Part shown: piece by piece, positions 19,599 through 29,323 of the stretch
Position numbering within the stretch: the stretch's first letter is position 1
How the letters are laid out: every line of letters begins with the position of its first letter
NCBI RefSeq assembly: GCF_030816855.1
Contig: NZ_JAUSYK010000001.1
Location: 3,100,001 to 3,164,000, forward strand
From: Arthrobacter sp. B3I4
Lineage (GTDB): Bacteria; Actinomycetota; Actinomycetes; Actinomycetales; Micrococcaceae
DNA length: 64,000 nucleotides
Reading direction: 5' to 3'
Position numbers and translations under genes: made by a program
The notes under the pieces: generated by a model
Databases searched by the model: none
What the model saw: only the letters and a program-made list of their open reading frames with translations
Told to the model about the DNA's origin: nothing

Positions 19599-20822
19599 GC
19601 AGCGTCCTCCAGGATGTCTTGGGGCGTCTCCGTACCGCCGCTGCCGGCACGGCCGCCGCGGCGCCGTTGTGCCAGCCGTTCGGCGGTTCCCGCCAGACCC
19701 CCGGGCAGGAAGAGCACTACCAGGATGAAGAGCGTGCCGAGGATGAACAGCGGTTCAGACAACGGTACCCGCAGGATGTCCGGCAGGGACTTGACGGCCT
19801 CGGAGTTGGCGAGGGCAGTGAGCCGCTGGTCGAGGATGGTGTAGAACACGCCTCCGACGACGGCGCCCCAGCGCGAGCCGACGCCGCCCAGGACCACCAT
19901 GACCAGCAGCGTGATGGTCAGATCCGAGGAGATGGCCCGCGGTATCGCACCGCTTTGCAGCAGCAGGAAGACCATGCCGACCACGCTGACCAGGATGGGC
20001 GGAAAGAACAAAAATCAGCAGCTTGACCAGGTAGGGCTGCAGGCCAAGGACCCGGACGCGCAGTTCGTTCTCGCGGACTGCCGCCGCGGAGTGGCCGGCC
20101 CGGGACGACTGCACCCAGGTGACGACGACAAACACGACGACGAGCACGGCCAGTGCCAGCCAGTACAGGTTGCGGGTGTTGACGACGCCGACCAGGAAGT
20201 CGGGCAGGTTGTCGGTCCGCAGCGTCAGGCCCTCGTCGCCTCCGGTCCGGCCCTCGGGATTGCGGCCCACGATCACGGAACCGGCCTGGGCGAAGGCGAG
20301 GGTGACCATGGCGAAGGGGATGCCGCTGACCCGCAGGCTGATGCTGCCGACGACGTGGGCCAGGACGATCACGATCAGCAGGGTGAGCCCCATGGCCGGC
20401 AGCAGCGGAATGTCCAGGTTCTGCAGGATGATCGCGAGCCCGTAGACACCGGCGCCGAAGTAGAGCGCGTGCCCGAAGGACAGCAGCCCGGCGACGCCCA
20501 GGAGCAGGTGGTAGGTCAGGGCCGCGGCCGCCATCAGCATGCACATCGCCAGCAGTTGGAGTGAGCCCGGGGTGTAGCTGGGGCCGGGCAGCACGCCGGG
20601 CAGTGAGATGTTCAGCAGCGGGAGCAGGACCAGCAGCAGCACCCCGGCCAGACCTGCGGCCCAGGACGCGAGGCGGCGGCCCGTGACGCGGCGGCCTGCG
20701 GTGACCGCTGTTGCGCCCGGCGCTCCCCCGGCCCCGCGTCTGCCGGTTTTGCCCGCCCCCGCGCGGGCGCTTCCGTCGGCTGCGGGCTGGCCGGTGTTGT
20801 TGGTGTCAGTGTCGGTGGTCAT
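19595..20822 (-). pseudogene. livM: Branched-chain amino-acid-type ABC transporter permease LivM, frameshifted
   Basis: Second permease of a HAAT-family importer. The first part, from ATG 20822, has a Ser/Gly-rich N-terminal tail and the family segments GVAGLLSFGHALYFGAG and SGIPFAMVTLAFAQ. It then leaves frame after LLIFVLSA. The rest resumes one frame away (SVVGMVFLLLQSG and VLGGVGSRWGAVVGG, the cytoplasmic EAA-like loop). The break is at the G run 19997-19999. Deleting one base gives FVLSAILVSVVGM and 408 aa. It is either a sequence error or a disabled permease. The ATG overlaps the livH stop by 4 bp and its stop overlaps the CoA-ligase start by 4 bp. Confidence 0.88.
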
Positions 20823-21694
20823 GCGGTTCTCCCGAGCAGGCCGGTGGGGCGGAACAGCAGCACGAGCGCCAGGGCCAGCACGACGACGAAGTCGCCGGTG
20901 CCGCCGAGGTAGAAGTTGGCGAACTGCTGCAGGATGGCGACGGCGACGGCGGCGATGGCCGCGCCGGTCAGTGAGCCGAGCCCGCCGATCACCGTGACGA
21001 TGAAGGCGAAGATCAGCAGCGAGCCGCCGAGCATCGGGGAGACGTAGCCGAAGTAGTGCGAGGCGAGGACGCCGCCGAGGCCGGCCGCCGCCCCGCCGAT
21101 GGTGAAGACGAGGGTGAAGGCTTTGCGGACGTCGATGCCGAGGGCGGTGACCATGGAGCGGTTTTCGACACCGGCGCGGATGATCATGCCGTAGCGGGTC
21201 TTCTTGAGGAAGAACACCAGGGCCAGCAGCACCAGGACCGCGGCGAGGATGCAGACGAAGCGGTCGTTCGGAACCCGGGCGCCCAGGATGTCGGTGGTGT
21301 CCTTGAACCATGCCGGGCCCTGGATGTAGACCGGGTCGGTTCCCCACGTTCCGTCGAACAGCGCGACGGCGGCGAGCGAGAGACCCAGCGTGACGAGCAC
21401 CTGCTCGATGTGGCGTTGGTACAACCTGCGGATCAGAACAAACTCGGTGAAGGCGGCAAAGACGGCACCGGCCACGGCCCCGACGACGAGGGAGAGCAGA
21501 AAGATTCCCCAGTTGTCGGAGCCGGCGCGGCGGGCCATCTCCCAGCCCGTGAATGCGCCCAGGGTCAGGAACGCCCCGTGCGCGAAGTTGAGCACGCCCA
21601 TCAGCCCGTAGATCAGGGACAGCCCTGCGGCCACGAGGAAGTACAGCGCACCGAGGCCGAGGCCGGTGAACAGCAACAGGATGACGGTGCTCAC
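20819..21694 (-). CDS. livH: Branched-chain amino-acid-type ABC transporter permease LivH
   Basis: 291 aa, about eight membrane segments, the normal size of LivH. Family signatures: GLSLIYGLMGVLNFAHGAF near residues 24-42, and the EAA-like loop VIGGLGSLTGAAIAA near the C-terminus. It forms the channel with LivM and is energised by LivG and LivF. Four-base ATGA overlaps on both sides show translational coupling. The substrate is probably not leucine itself, given the CoA ligase in the operon. Confidence 0.93.
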   Translation of the reverse strand: MSTVILLLFTGLGLGALYFLVAAGLSLIYGLMGVLNFAHGAFLTLGAFTGWEMARRAGSDNWGIFLLSLVVGAVAGAVFAAFTEFVLIRRLYQRHIEQVLVTLGLSLAAVALFDGTWGTDPVYIQGPAWFKDTTDILGARVPNDRFVCILAAVLVLLALVFFLKKTRYGMIIRAGVENRSMVTALGIDVRKAFTLVFTIGGAAAGLGGVLASHYFGYVSPMLGGSLLIFAFIVTVIGGLGSLTGAAIAAVAVAILQQFANFYLGGTGDFVVVLALALVLLFRPTGLLGRTA

Positions 21695-22464
21695 AGGGCA
21701 GCGCCTTTCTCGACCGGATCCGCGTGGGACGCCGCGTCGGTGGAGACACCGAGATGTCTGTGGATCAGCCCTGCGTCGTCGAGGAAGTCGAGCGCGCGGC
21801 CGGTGTGGACCACGCGTCCGCCGGAGAGCACGACTGCTCCCTCGGCGAGCTGGCGGACCACGTGCAGGTTTTGTTCAACGAGCAGGATGGGGACCGTTTT
21901 GGCCGCTTCGGCAAGGGTCTCGGCCACCTCGCCGACGATCTTGGGGGCAAGGCCCTTGGTCGGCTCGTCGACCAGCAGGATTTTGTTGGTGTTCAGCAGG
22001 GCCCGGGCCAGGGAAACCATCTGCTGCTGGCCGCCGGAAAGCGTTCCGGCCATCTGGCCGGCGCGGGCCAGCAGGTCCGGGAAGAGCTCCTCGACCAATT
22101 GCCTGCGCGGGTTGGCGTCGCGTTCGGCGAGCCGGAGGTTCTCCGCCACGGTCAGTTCGGAAAAGACTTCGCGGTCCTCCGGGACGTAGCCGACGCCGCG
22201 CTGGATGATCTTGAAGGTGGCTTCCTTTTCGATCCGTTCACCGGCCAGTTCCACTGTGCCGGTGCGGTCGATCAGGCCGATGATGGCCTTGATGGTGCTG
22301 GTTTTGCCGACGCCGTTGCGGCCCAGCAGTGCGGTGATGCCGGTGGCCGGCACGGTGAAGGACACGTCCTCAACGACCTGCTGCCCGGCGATCCGGGCGC
22401 TGAGGCCCTCGACCCTGAGGATGGGCGCGGCCTCGGCGGCGCGGTGGTGGTCAGCTGTGCTCAT
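21691..22464 (-). CDS. livF: Branched-chain-type ABC transporter ATP-binding protein LivF
   Basis: 257 aa from the ATG at 22464, whose first bases overlap the livG stop (ATGA). The open frame runs further upstream but inside livG. Walker A GRNGVGKTS, signature LSGGQQQMVSLARAL, Walker B ILLVDEPTKGL, and the H-loop region LVEQNLH are all present. Cytosolic ATPase partner of LivG. The C-terminal region is normal. Confidence 0.93.
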   Translation of the reverse strand: MSTADHHRAAEAAPILRVEGLSARIAGQQVVEDVSFTVPATGITALLGRNGVGKTSTIKAIIGLIDRTGTVELAGERIEKEATFKIIQRGVGYVPEDREVFSELTVAENLRLAERDANPRRQLVEELFPDLLARAGQMAGTLSGGQQQMVSLARALLNTNKILLVDEPTKGLAPKIVGEVAETLAEAAKTVPILLVEQNLHVVRQLAEGAVVLSGGRVVHTGRALDFLDDAGLIHRHLGVSTDAASHADPVEKGAAL

Positions 22465-23225
22465 ACTGGTTCTCCGAGGTAGGCGCTTTGCACGGTGGGG
22501 TCGGCCATCACGGCGTCGGGGCTGTCCAGGGCCAGCAGGCTGCCGTGGTGCATTACGGCCACCCGGTCCACCAGGCCCAGTACGACGTCCATGTGATGTT
22601 CGACCATCATCACGGTGCAACCGCGGTCGCGGTGCATCCCCCGGATAATCGCGGTGAGGGACGGGACGTCCCCCGACGCCACCCCGGCCATCGGCTCGTC
22701 GAGCAGGACGACGGCGGGATCGGTCGCCAGCAGCACGGCGATTTCGACCTTGCGCTTCTCGCCGTGCGAGAGGTCTCCCGCCGCCGTCGTCAGCTTGCCG
22801 GTGAGACCCACCTCGGCGATGGTGCCGCGGGCGATCCGGGTGGCTTCGTCCGAGGCAGAGGGAAAGCGCAGGATGCTGAAGCTGCCGCCCAGTTTGGCCT
22901 GGGCAGCGAGCCGGACGTTTTCCAGCACGCTGAGCCGGGGAAACAGATTCGAGGTCTGGAAGGTCCGTCCCAGCCCTGCCTTGGCCCGGCGATGGATGGG
23001 CGCGGCCGTGATCTCCCTGCCGTTCAGCGTGATGCTGCCCGCAGTGGGCCGCACGACGCCGGAAATCAGGTTGAACAAGGTGGTCTTGCCGGCCCCGTTG
23101 GGCCCGATCACGCCGACCATTTCGCCGGCGGCGACCGCGAAGCTCACATCCTGCAGGATGCGTGCACCGCCGATCTGCAGACCGAGGCCGTCCACCGCGA
23201 GGGCAGGCAGGGCTGGGGTTGTCAT
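22461..23225 (-). CDS. livG: Branched-chain-type ABC transporter ATP-binding protein LivG
   Basis: 254 aa, ATG at 23225. Walker A GPNGAGKTTLFNLISG, signature LSHGEKRKVEIAVLL (the LSHGEKR variant usual for LivG), Walker B VVLLDEPMAGV, and H-loop VEHHMDVV. It lies 58 nt after the substrate-binding gene and overlaps livF by 4 bp. Cytosolic subunit of the importer. Confidence 0.94.
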   Translation of the reverse strand: MTTPALPALAVDGLGLQIGGARILQDVSFAVAAGEMVGVIGPNGAGKTTLFNLISGVVRPTAGSITLNGREITAAPIHRRAKAGLGRTFQTSNLFPRLSVLENVRLAAQAKLGGSFSILRFPSASDEATRIARGTIAEVGLTGKLTTAAGDLSHGEKRKVEIAVLLATDPAVVLLDEPMAGVASGDVPSLTAIIRGMHRDRGCTVMMVEHHMDVVLGLVDRVAVMHHGSLLALDSPDAVMADPTVQSAYLGEPV

Positions 23226-23283
23226 ACGGATCCTTCGTTCTGGCTAGCTAGAGGCGGAGCGGGCCGAGGCGCGGCGCCGCCGG

Positions 23284-24489
23284 CTACTTCTTTTTTTCCG
23301 GCGGAGCGACGGTGTCGGCCGGGACGGCCTTGACCAGCTCGGGGGCCCAGGTGTCACCCTTCTGGACCAGCTTTGCCTGGTACATGTCCTGGATCAGGGC
23401 GTGGTCCGAGGCGCGGACGGTTTCCTTGCCCTTGGGGCCGTCGAAGCTGAAGCCTTCGAGGGACTTGACCATGGCGTCGGGGTCGGTTCCGCCGCCTTCC
23501 TTGATGGCTTGGGCGATCAGCTGGCCGAGGACGAAGCCGTCCGGGGTGAAGAGGTCAGCCTTGCCGCCGGCCTTCTCGACGCCAGCGATCATTTTCTTTT
23601 CCACTTCGGTGCCGGAGGCGCCCGGGAAGTAGTGGCTGAGGAAGCTGATTTTGGAGCTTGCCGGGCCGTAGGCGCCGAAGCTGGACGCGTCGCCCAGGCC
23701 GGTGACCACGGGCGCGGCGTCAAATACTCCCTGCTGGCTCAGCGACTGCCACATGGTGCCGGTGGTTGCCCCGGCCCAGGCGACGAAAACCATGTCCGGC
23801 TTAGCGTCCAGAAGCTGGCGGGCGAACGGGGTGAGTTCCTGGTTTTCGGGGACGAGCACCGAGCTCACCGCGGCACCCTTGGCACCAAGCACTGCCTTGA
23901 CCGCAGCGACGTTGCCCTGGCCGAAGGCGTTGTCCTGCGCGAACACGACGACTTTCTTGTCCTTGGGGTCGATGAAGGTGCCGGCGGTGGCGACGTCCTG
24001 CAGGCTCTGGCGGCCCGAGCGGAAGGTGTACTTGTTGACGCCCTGGATCGCATCGGTGGCGGCGGCGCCGGAGATGTACAGGATCTTGTTCTGCTGCGCC
24101 TGTTCCGCGAGCTTTACAGCGATCCCGGAGGACGCCGTGCCGCCGATGATCTTGTAGCCCTTGCCGATCATGTCCTTGGCCGCGGTGACGGCCTTGTCCG
24201 GGTCGCCGGCGTCGTCAGCGTAGGTCAGGTTGATCTTGGCACCGTTAATCTCGCCAGTGCCGTTCGTGGCGTAATCGATACCGGCCTGCAGGCCCTGGTA
24301 GTAGGTGGCGCCATAGGCCGCGAGGGGGCCGGTCTTGGAGTAGATGATGCCGACGTTGACGGGCTCGGCAGCCTTACCGGCACCGGCGGACCCGGCCGGG
24401 GCGGCGGAACCACTGGTGGGGGCGCAGGCGCTGAGCGCGAGCCCGGTGGCCATGACGGCGGCCATCAGGAACTTCTTTGTATCCTTCAC
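23284..24489 (-). CDS. ABC transporter substrate-binding lipoprotein (LivK/HAAT family)
   Basis: 401 aa with a lipoprotein signal: Lys-Lys n-region, hydrophobic core, and lipobox LALSAC with the modified Cys near residue 22. The body is the periplasmic-binding-protein type I fold (VNVGIIYSKTGPLAAYGATYYQG, then DDAGDPDKAVTAAKDMI). The C-terminus has a Lys/Pro-rich tail. It captures the operon's substrate outside the membrane. It is the first gene of the transcript; the 227-bp upstream region holds a CRP-like site and A/T-rich promoter-like elements. Confidence 0.92.
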   Translation of the reverse strand: MKDTKKFLMAAVMATGLALSACAPTSGSAAPAGSAGAGKAAEPVNVGIIYSKTGPLAAYGATYYQGLQAGIDYATNGTGEINGAKINLTYADDAGDPDKAVTAAKDMIGKGYKIIGGTASSGIAVKLAEQAQQNKILYISGAAATDAIQGVNKYTFRSGRQSLQDVATAGTFIDPKDKKVVVFAQDNAFGQGNVAAVKAVLGAKGAAVSSVLVPENQELTPFARQLLDAKPDMVFVAWAGATTGTMWQSLSQQGVFDAAPVVTGLGDASSFGAYGPASSKISFLSHYFPGASGTEVEKKMIAGVEKAGGKADLFTPDGFVLGQLIAQAIKEGGGTDPDAMVKSLEGFSFDGPKGKETVRASDHALIQDMYQAKLVQKGDTWAPELVKAVPADTVAPPEKKK

Positions 24490-24716
24490 GGGATGCCTTT
24501 CGGTGAAAATCCGCGGAATGTGGGCAAGGGATCTGAGCCGAACCTGAAAGGTGATTCAGATTACGGCAAATCTATGATGCGGCTCACACGGTGTCAACGG
24601 ATATCAAGCCCGGCTTTGCAACGAAATGGCAACGTTTCGGGGCATGGCGGAAACACGGCGGCCCGGTCAGGTCAGGCGGCGAAGCGCCCACCCTCCCCCA
24701 GATCAGGAGGGGAATG
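24490..24716 (-). promoter_or_regulatory. Upstream region of the liv operon with a CRP-like site
   Basis: A 227-bp non-coding region. At 24573-24588 the sequence TATGA-N6-TCACA is one base from the CRP/GlxR consensus TGTGA-N6-TCACA. On the minus strand, TAGATT and TAATCT just downstream could serve as -10 elements. The rest, down to 24716, shows nothing recognisable. Confidence 0.35.
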
Positions 24717-25202
24717 TCAGGCGGGGATGGCTGCCGTCTCAGGGACACGGCGGCACACAGTGGTCATGAACGGGATGAACTCCTCGGCGCTTCCCAGCCG
24801 CAGCCCGGCGGCGTGGGTGAGCACGCCATCCTCCACGGTGAAGGTGTGGCGGGCGGTGCCTCGGTCGCTGCGCCTTTCAATGGTCAGTGTGCCGTCCTGC
24901 CAGCTGGCCCGGGCCGGCCGCTCAGGCGGCAGTCCCAGGCTGTTGACGTGGTACCACAGGATGTCGGGACGGCTCCGGTCCACGGTGAAGACACCGACGC
25001 CGTCGGTCCGGGAGCCATCGGCGTCGGTGTGGCGGTAGCTCATGGTCACGGCCAGCCCGGCGGCCGCCCGGGCGAAAACGACCTCGGCTGATGCCGTCCT
25101 GGCCGGCCCCCAGGCGGTGGCTTCCCACTGCGTGGTGCCGCTCCATTGCCCAAGAAAGGCCTCGAGGGCCTCGGGTGCGCTGCCCGGCAGCTCTCCGTCC
25201 AT
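24717..25202 (-). CDS. Conserved hypothetical protein, DUF1579-like
   Basis: 161 aa, function unknown. The opening LEAFLGQWSGTTQWE and the many alternating beta-strand patterns (VTMSYRHTDADG, LTIERRSDRGTARHTFTV) resemble lipocalin-like DUF1579 proteins. No signal peptide and no metal motif. It is transcribed in the same direction as the M16 peptidase gene upstream, 164 bp away. That gap contains two copies of a GGCGGCCGGCTCGACGG-like repeat and nothing else that I recognise. Confidence 0.68.
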   Translation of the reverse strand: MDGELPGSAPEALEAFLGQWSGTTQWEATAWGPARTASAEVVFARAAAGLAVTMSYRHTDADGSRTDGVGVFTVDRSRPDILWYHVNSLGLPPERPARASWQDGTLTIERRSDRGTARHTFTVEDGVLTHAAGLRLGSAEEFIPFMTTVCRRVPETAAIPA

Positions 25203-25366
25203 GCTTCCTCCGCGTCAGGTCCTCCCGAGTGGCTCCGGCACCATCATCACGCCGGGCCGTGCGGCTGTAAAGGCGGCCGGCTCGACGGTACAGGCGGCCG
25301 GCTCGACGGCCTCGGCCCCTGGCCGCGGCGGCTGCACCGGTCGTACCGGTCAGCGGAGGCGGCGGT

Positions 25367-26710
25367 TCAGAACCCGAAGGTCTCCGTTTCCTCGAAGGGG
25401 CCCACCACTGTGACGGTCCGCGGGGCGGCCGCGAGTTCGCGCGCGAGCTCCTGGACCTCGGCCACGGTGACGGCCTTGATCTGCCGCAGCGTCTCGTCGA
25501 TGTCTTGGTACTCGCCGGAAACCAATTCCGCGCGGCCCAGCCGGGACATACGGGAGCCGGTGTCCTCCAGGGCCAGGACGATCCCGCCGCTGAGCTGGCC
25601 GACGGCCTTGCGCAGTTCCTCCTCGGAGATGCCGCCCTCGGCCAGGTTGTCCAGTTCCGCGCCCAGCAGTTCCAGGACCTGGCGGACCTTTGTCGGCGTG
25701 CAGCCTGCGTACATGCCAAAGTAGCCGGCGTCGGCGTAAGAGGACGCGAACGAGTAGGTGGAGTAAACCAGGCCGCGCTTCTCGCGGACTTCCTGGAACA
25801 GCCGGGAGGACATGCCGCCGCCGAGGACGGCGTTCAGGACGCTCATCACGTAGCGGCGGTCGTCGGTGGCGACGATCGTGGGGCAGCCCATGATGATGTT
25901 GGCCTGTTCCACGGGCCGCTTGACCACGTGCAGCCCGGCGGTGCCGGTGATCGCGGCGCGTTCGGTGGAGCGGCGCTGCACCGGGGCGGCGTCGTGCTCA
26001 AGTTCCCAGCCAGCGGAATGCAGGGCACCTACCACCAGCTCGCAGACAACGTCATGGTCCAGTCCCCCGGCGGCGGTGATGACGAGCTCGTCCGGACGGT
26101 AATACCGGCGGTAATGATCCCAGACGGAGTCGCGGGCGACGGCGCGGATCGCATCCGGAGTGCCGCCGATGGGGCGGCCGAGCGGGTGCGTGCCCAGCAC
26201 GGCAGCGACGAAGTGTTCGTGCGCGACGTCGGTGGGGTCGTCGCTGTCCATCGCGATTTCCTCGAGGATGACGTCGCGTTCCTGCTCCATCTCCTGCGGG
26301 TCCAGCACCGCCCCGGTGATCATGTCTGCGATGACGTCGATCGCCATCGGCAGGTCGGTGTCCAGGACGCGGGCGAAGTAGCAGGTGCTTTCCTTCGCGG
26401 TGGCCGCGTTCGATTCCCCGCCCACCTCGTCAAAGGCGGAGGCGATCTCCAGCGCGGTGCGCCGCCGGGTGCCTTTGAACAGCAGGTGCTCAAGGAAGTG
26501 GGTGGAGCCGTGCTGGCCCGGCGCCTCGTCCCGCGAACCGACGCCGACCCAGAAGCCGATCGTCGCCGAGCGTTGCCCCGGCATCGCTTCGGTCAAGACC
26601 CGGACGCCGCCCGGTAGTACTGAGCGCCGCACCTCTGAGCCGCCGTCGGCTCCGTGGATGAGGGAGTCCGAGTGCTGGTTCTGCTCTAGCGGCAGGGGGA
26701 CGACAGTCAT
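25367..26710 (-). CDS. M16-family zinc metallopeptidase (processing-peptidase-like)
   Basis: 447 aa. The inverted zinc motif HFLEH is at residues 71-75, with the downstream glutamate in the AKEST region expected as third ligand. The inactive-domain arginine/tyrosine segment appears as RGLVYSTYSF. Such proteins sit directly downstream of pnp in most actinobacteria. The physiological substrate is unknown in this phylum. GGAAAGG precedes the ATG at 26710. It follows the pnp terminator by about 70 nt. Confidence 0.92.
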   Translation of the reverse strand: MTVVPLPLEQNQHSDSLIHGADGGSEVRRSVLPGGVRVLTEAMPGQRSATIGFWVGVGSRDEAPGQHGSTHFLEHLLFKGTRRRTALEIASAFDEVGGESNAATAKESTCYFARVLDTDLPMAIDVIADMITGAVLDPQEMEQERDVILEEIAMDSDDPTDVAHEHFVAAVLGTHPLGRPIGGTPDAIRAVARDSVWDHYRRYYRPDELVITAAGGLDHDVVCELVVGALHSAGWELEHDAAPVQRRSTERAAITGTAGLHVVKRPVEQANIIMGCPTIVATDDRRYVMSVLNAVLGGGMSSRLFQEVREKRGLVYSTYSFASSYADAGYFGMYAGCTPTKVRQVLELLGAELDNLAEGGISEEELRKAVGQLSGGIVLALEDTGSRMSRLGRAELVSGEYQDIDETLRQIKAVTVAEVQELARELAAAPRTVTVVGPFEETETFGF

Positions 26711-26781
26711 TAAGGCCTTTCCTCAAAAAACGTTCCACAAAATGGGCGAAATCTGCCTGCAATCCTACCTGCCTTTAACGG

Positions 26782-26817
26782 CAGCGGGGCCGGTGGAAGA
26801 ATCCACCGGCCCCGCTG
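26782..26817 (-). terminator. Terminator hairpin after pnp
   Basis: Perfect 16-bp inverted repeat (26782-26797 with 26802-26817; arm CAGCGGGGCCGGTGGA) with a 4-nt loop, 16 nt after the pnp stop. No clear T run on the minus strand, so it may act as a strong block rather than a classical terminator. Confidence 0.65.
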
Positions 26818-26832
26818 TTTGGCTTGGCAGAA

Positions 26833-29082
26833 TTACTCTGCGGCCGCCTCGGCTACGTCAGCGCCCGCAGCGTCCTCGGATGCTGCTTCCTCAGCCACGA
26901 CGGGCGAGAGGGAGAGCTTTCCGCGGTCGTCGATCTTGGTGATTTCCACCTGAATCTTCTGCCCGACGGAGACGACGTCCTCGACGTTGTCCACCCGCTT
27001 GCCGCCGGCGATCTTGCGCAGCTCGGAGATGTGCAGCAGACCGTCCTTGCCGGGGGTCAGCGAAACGAAGGCTCCGAAAGTGGTGGTCTTGACGACCGTA
27101 CCCAGGTAGCGCTCGCCGATTTCCGGAAGCTGGGGGTTGGCGATGGCGTTGATCGCGGACCGTGCTGCGTCGGCAGACGGGCCGTTGGTGGCGCCGATGT
27201 AGACAGTGCCGTCGTCCTCGATCGAGATGTCGGCTCCGGTGTCTTCCTGGATCTGGTTGATCATCTTGCCCTTCGGGCCGATGACCTCGCCGATCTTGTC
27301 TACCGGGATCTTGACCGCGATGACGCGCGGCGCGAACTCGGAGAGCTCGTCCGGGGTGTCGATCGCGGAGTTCAGCACGTCCAGGATGTGCAGGCGTGCT
27401 TCGCGGGCCTGCTTCAGGGCGGCGGCCAGGACCGAGGCGGGGATGCCGTCGAGCTTCGTGTCCAGCTGGATGGCCGTAACGAACTCGGAGGTACCGGCAA
27501 CCTTGAAGTCCATGTCACCGAAGGCATCTTCGGCGCCGAGGATGTCGGTCAGCGCGGCGTAGCGGGTCTGGCCGTCGACCTGGTCGGAAACCAGGCCCAT
27601 GGCGATACCGGCGACGGCAGCCTTCAGCGGCACGCCTGCGTTCAGCAGGGACAGCGTGGAGGCGCAGACGGAACCCATCGACGTCGAACCGTTGGAGCTG
27701 AGAGCCTCAGACACCTGGCGGATGGCGTACGGGAATTCCTCCCGGGTCGGCAACACCGGCATGATGGCGCGTTCTGCCAGGGCGCCGTGGCCGATTTCGC
27801 GGCGCTTCGGGGAACCGACGCGGCCGGTCTCACCGGTGGAGTACGGCGGGAAGTTGTAGTTGTGCATGTAGCGCTTGCGCGTCACCGGGGACAGCGAGTC
27901 GATCTGCTGTTCCATCTTGAGCATGTTCAGCGTGGTGACACCCATGATCTGGGTCTCGCCGCGTTCGAAGATGGCCGAACCGTGGACGCGAGGCAGAACC
28001 TCGACCTCGGCGGTGAGCTGGCGGATGTCCGTCAGGCCGCGGCCGTCGATGCGGATCTGGTCCTTGAGGATGCGCTGGCGCACGACCTGCTTGGTAACGG
28101 AGCGGAAGGCTGCGGACAGTTCCTTCTCGCGGCCCTCGAACTGGCCGGCCAGGGAAGAGGTGACCTCGTCCTTGAGTGCGTCGGATGCGGTGTCGCGTTC
28201 CTGCTTGTCGGCGATCTGGAAGACCGCAGCCAGCTTCTCGGCGGCAGCGGACTCAACAGCGGCGTAGACATCGTCCTGGTAGTCCAGGAAGACCGGGAAC
28301 TCGACGGTCGGCTTGGCGGCGCGGGCTGCCAGGTCGGACTGCGCCTCGCAGAGTGCCTTGATGAACGGCTTGGCAGCTTCGAGGCCCTCGGAGACGATCT
28401 CTTCGGTTGGGGCGGTGGCGCCCTGTTCCTTGATGAGGTTCCAGGAGTTGTCGGTCGCTTCGGCTTCAACCATCATGATGGCGACGTCGTCGCCTGCGAT
28501 TCGGCCGGCAACGACCATGTTGAAAACGGCGTTCTCAAGCTGCGAGTGCTTTGGGAACGCAACCCACTGGCTGCCGTTTTCGTCGGCGACGAGGGCAACG
28601 CGGACGCCGCCGATCGGGCCGGAGAAGGGCAGGCCGGAGAGCTGGGTGGACATCGAGGACGCGTTGATGGCGACGACGTCGTACAGCTCGTCCGGGTTGA
28701 TCGACAGCACGGTGACGACAATCTGGACCTCGTTGCGCAGGCCCTTCACGAAGGCGGGGCGCAGCGGGCGGTCCATCAGGCGGCAGGCGAGGATGGCCTC
28801 GGTCGAGGGACGGCCTTCGCGGCGGAAGAACGAGCCCGGAATGCGGCCGGCAGCGTACATGCGCTCTTCGACGTCCACGGTCAGCGGGAAGAAGTCAAAG
28901 CCTTCACGCGGGTGCTTGCCGGCGGTGGTGGCGGACAGCAGCGCGGTCTCTTCGTCGATGTAGACCATGGCTGCGCCGGCTGCCTGCTTGGCAAGACGGC
29001 CGGTTTCAAAGCGGATGACCCGCTTGCCGAAGCGGCCATTATCAATGACGGCTTCTGAGAACTGGATTTCGGGACCCTCCAT
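26833..29082 (-). CDS. pnp: Polynucleotide phosphorylase
   Basis: Phosphorolytic 3'-5' exoribonuclease, 749 aa. Two RNase PH domains are recognised (first in about 1-240, second from about 325, with [11 protein letters not shown] and the catalytic block DFKVAGT). An alpha-helical linker lies between them. A C-terminal KH domain carries GPKG in [15 protein letters not shown], and an S1 domain follows ([16 protein letters not shown]). The tail is acidic and Ala-rich ([15 protein letters not shown]). The start is at the ATG at 29082 behind GGAGGTGA. A long structured leader precedes it. Confidence 0.97.
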   Translation of the reverse strand: MEGPEIQFSEAVIDNGRFGKRVIRFETGRLAKQAAGAAMVYIDEETALLSATTAGKHPREGFDFFPLTVDVEERMYAAGRIPGSFFRREGRPSTEAILACRLMDRPLRPAFVKGLRNEVQIVVTVLSINPDELYDVVAINASSMSTQLSGLPFSGPIGGVRVALVADENGSQWVAFPKHSQLENAVFNMVVAGRIAGDDVAIMMVEAEATDNSWNLIKEQGATAPTEEIVSEGLEAAKPFIKALCEAQSDLAARAAKPTVEFPVFLDYQDDVYAAVESAAAEKLAAVFQIADKQERDTASDALKDEVTSSLAGQFEGREKELSAAFRSVTKQVVRQRILKDQIRIDGRGLTDIRQLTAEVEVLPRVHGSAIFERGETQIMGVTTLNMLKMEQQIDSLSPVTRKRYMHNYNFPPYSTGETGRVGSPKRREIGHGALAERAIMPVLPTREEFPYAIRQVSEALSSNGSTSMGSVCASTLSLLNAGVPLKAAVAGIAMGLVSDQVDGQTRYAALTDILGAEDAFGDMDFKVAGTSEFVTAIQLDTKLDGIPASVLAAALKQAREARLHILDVLNSAIDTPDELSEFAPRVIAVKIPVDKIGEVIGPKGKMINQIQEDTGADISIEDDGTVYIGATNGPSADAARSAINAIANPQLPEIGERYLGTVVKTTTFGAFVSLTPGKDGLLHISELRKIAGGKRVDNVEDVVSVGQKIQVEITKIDDRGKLSLSPVVAEEAASEDAAGADVAEAAAE

Positions 29083-29282
29083 AGAGAGTCACCTCCGTTT
29101 CTTGTTTCACGGAGTCCAGCCGCATCAACCCAGCCCAGCATCTGTCTACTGGCCTGCACTGCACCCGGTCATCGATCGAGACCCACGGGCCAAGGCTTCA
29201 CTCGTTGAAGCCGTTCCCGGAGGTCACTACCGAGGACCGCGAATGCGTGATGCGGTTGATCCTCCTGTTGAGTTTTCTGAAG
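29083..29282 (-). promoter_or_regulatory. Leader of pnp, candidate Actino-pnp-type structured element
   Basis: A 200-nt untranslated stretch between the rpsO terminator and pnp. It contains a 7-bp hairpin (GGCTTCA 29194-29200 with TGAAGCC 29206-29212). An Actino-pnp RNA motif is known in the 5' UTRs of actinobacterial pnp genes. I recognise it by position and general layout, not by matching the consensus. Confidence 0.45.
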
Positions 29283-29315
29283 AGGGCGGCCCTTTCCAGT
29301 GGAAAGGGCCGCCCT
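29283..29315 (-). terminator. Terminator of rpsO
   Basis: Perfect 15-bp inverted repeat, AGGGCGGCCCTTTCC (29283-29297) and GGAAAGGGCCGCCCT (29301-29315), with a 3-nt loop, 8 nt after the rpsO stop. On the minus strand it is followed by CTCTTC rather than a clean T run. Confidence 0.75.
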
Positions 29316-29323
29316 AAAGCTGA

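Noticed and set aside
26824..29058. Plus-strand ORF (744 codons) opposite pnp
   Set aside because: No domain or start signal; pnp on the minus strand explains the region fully.
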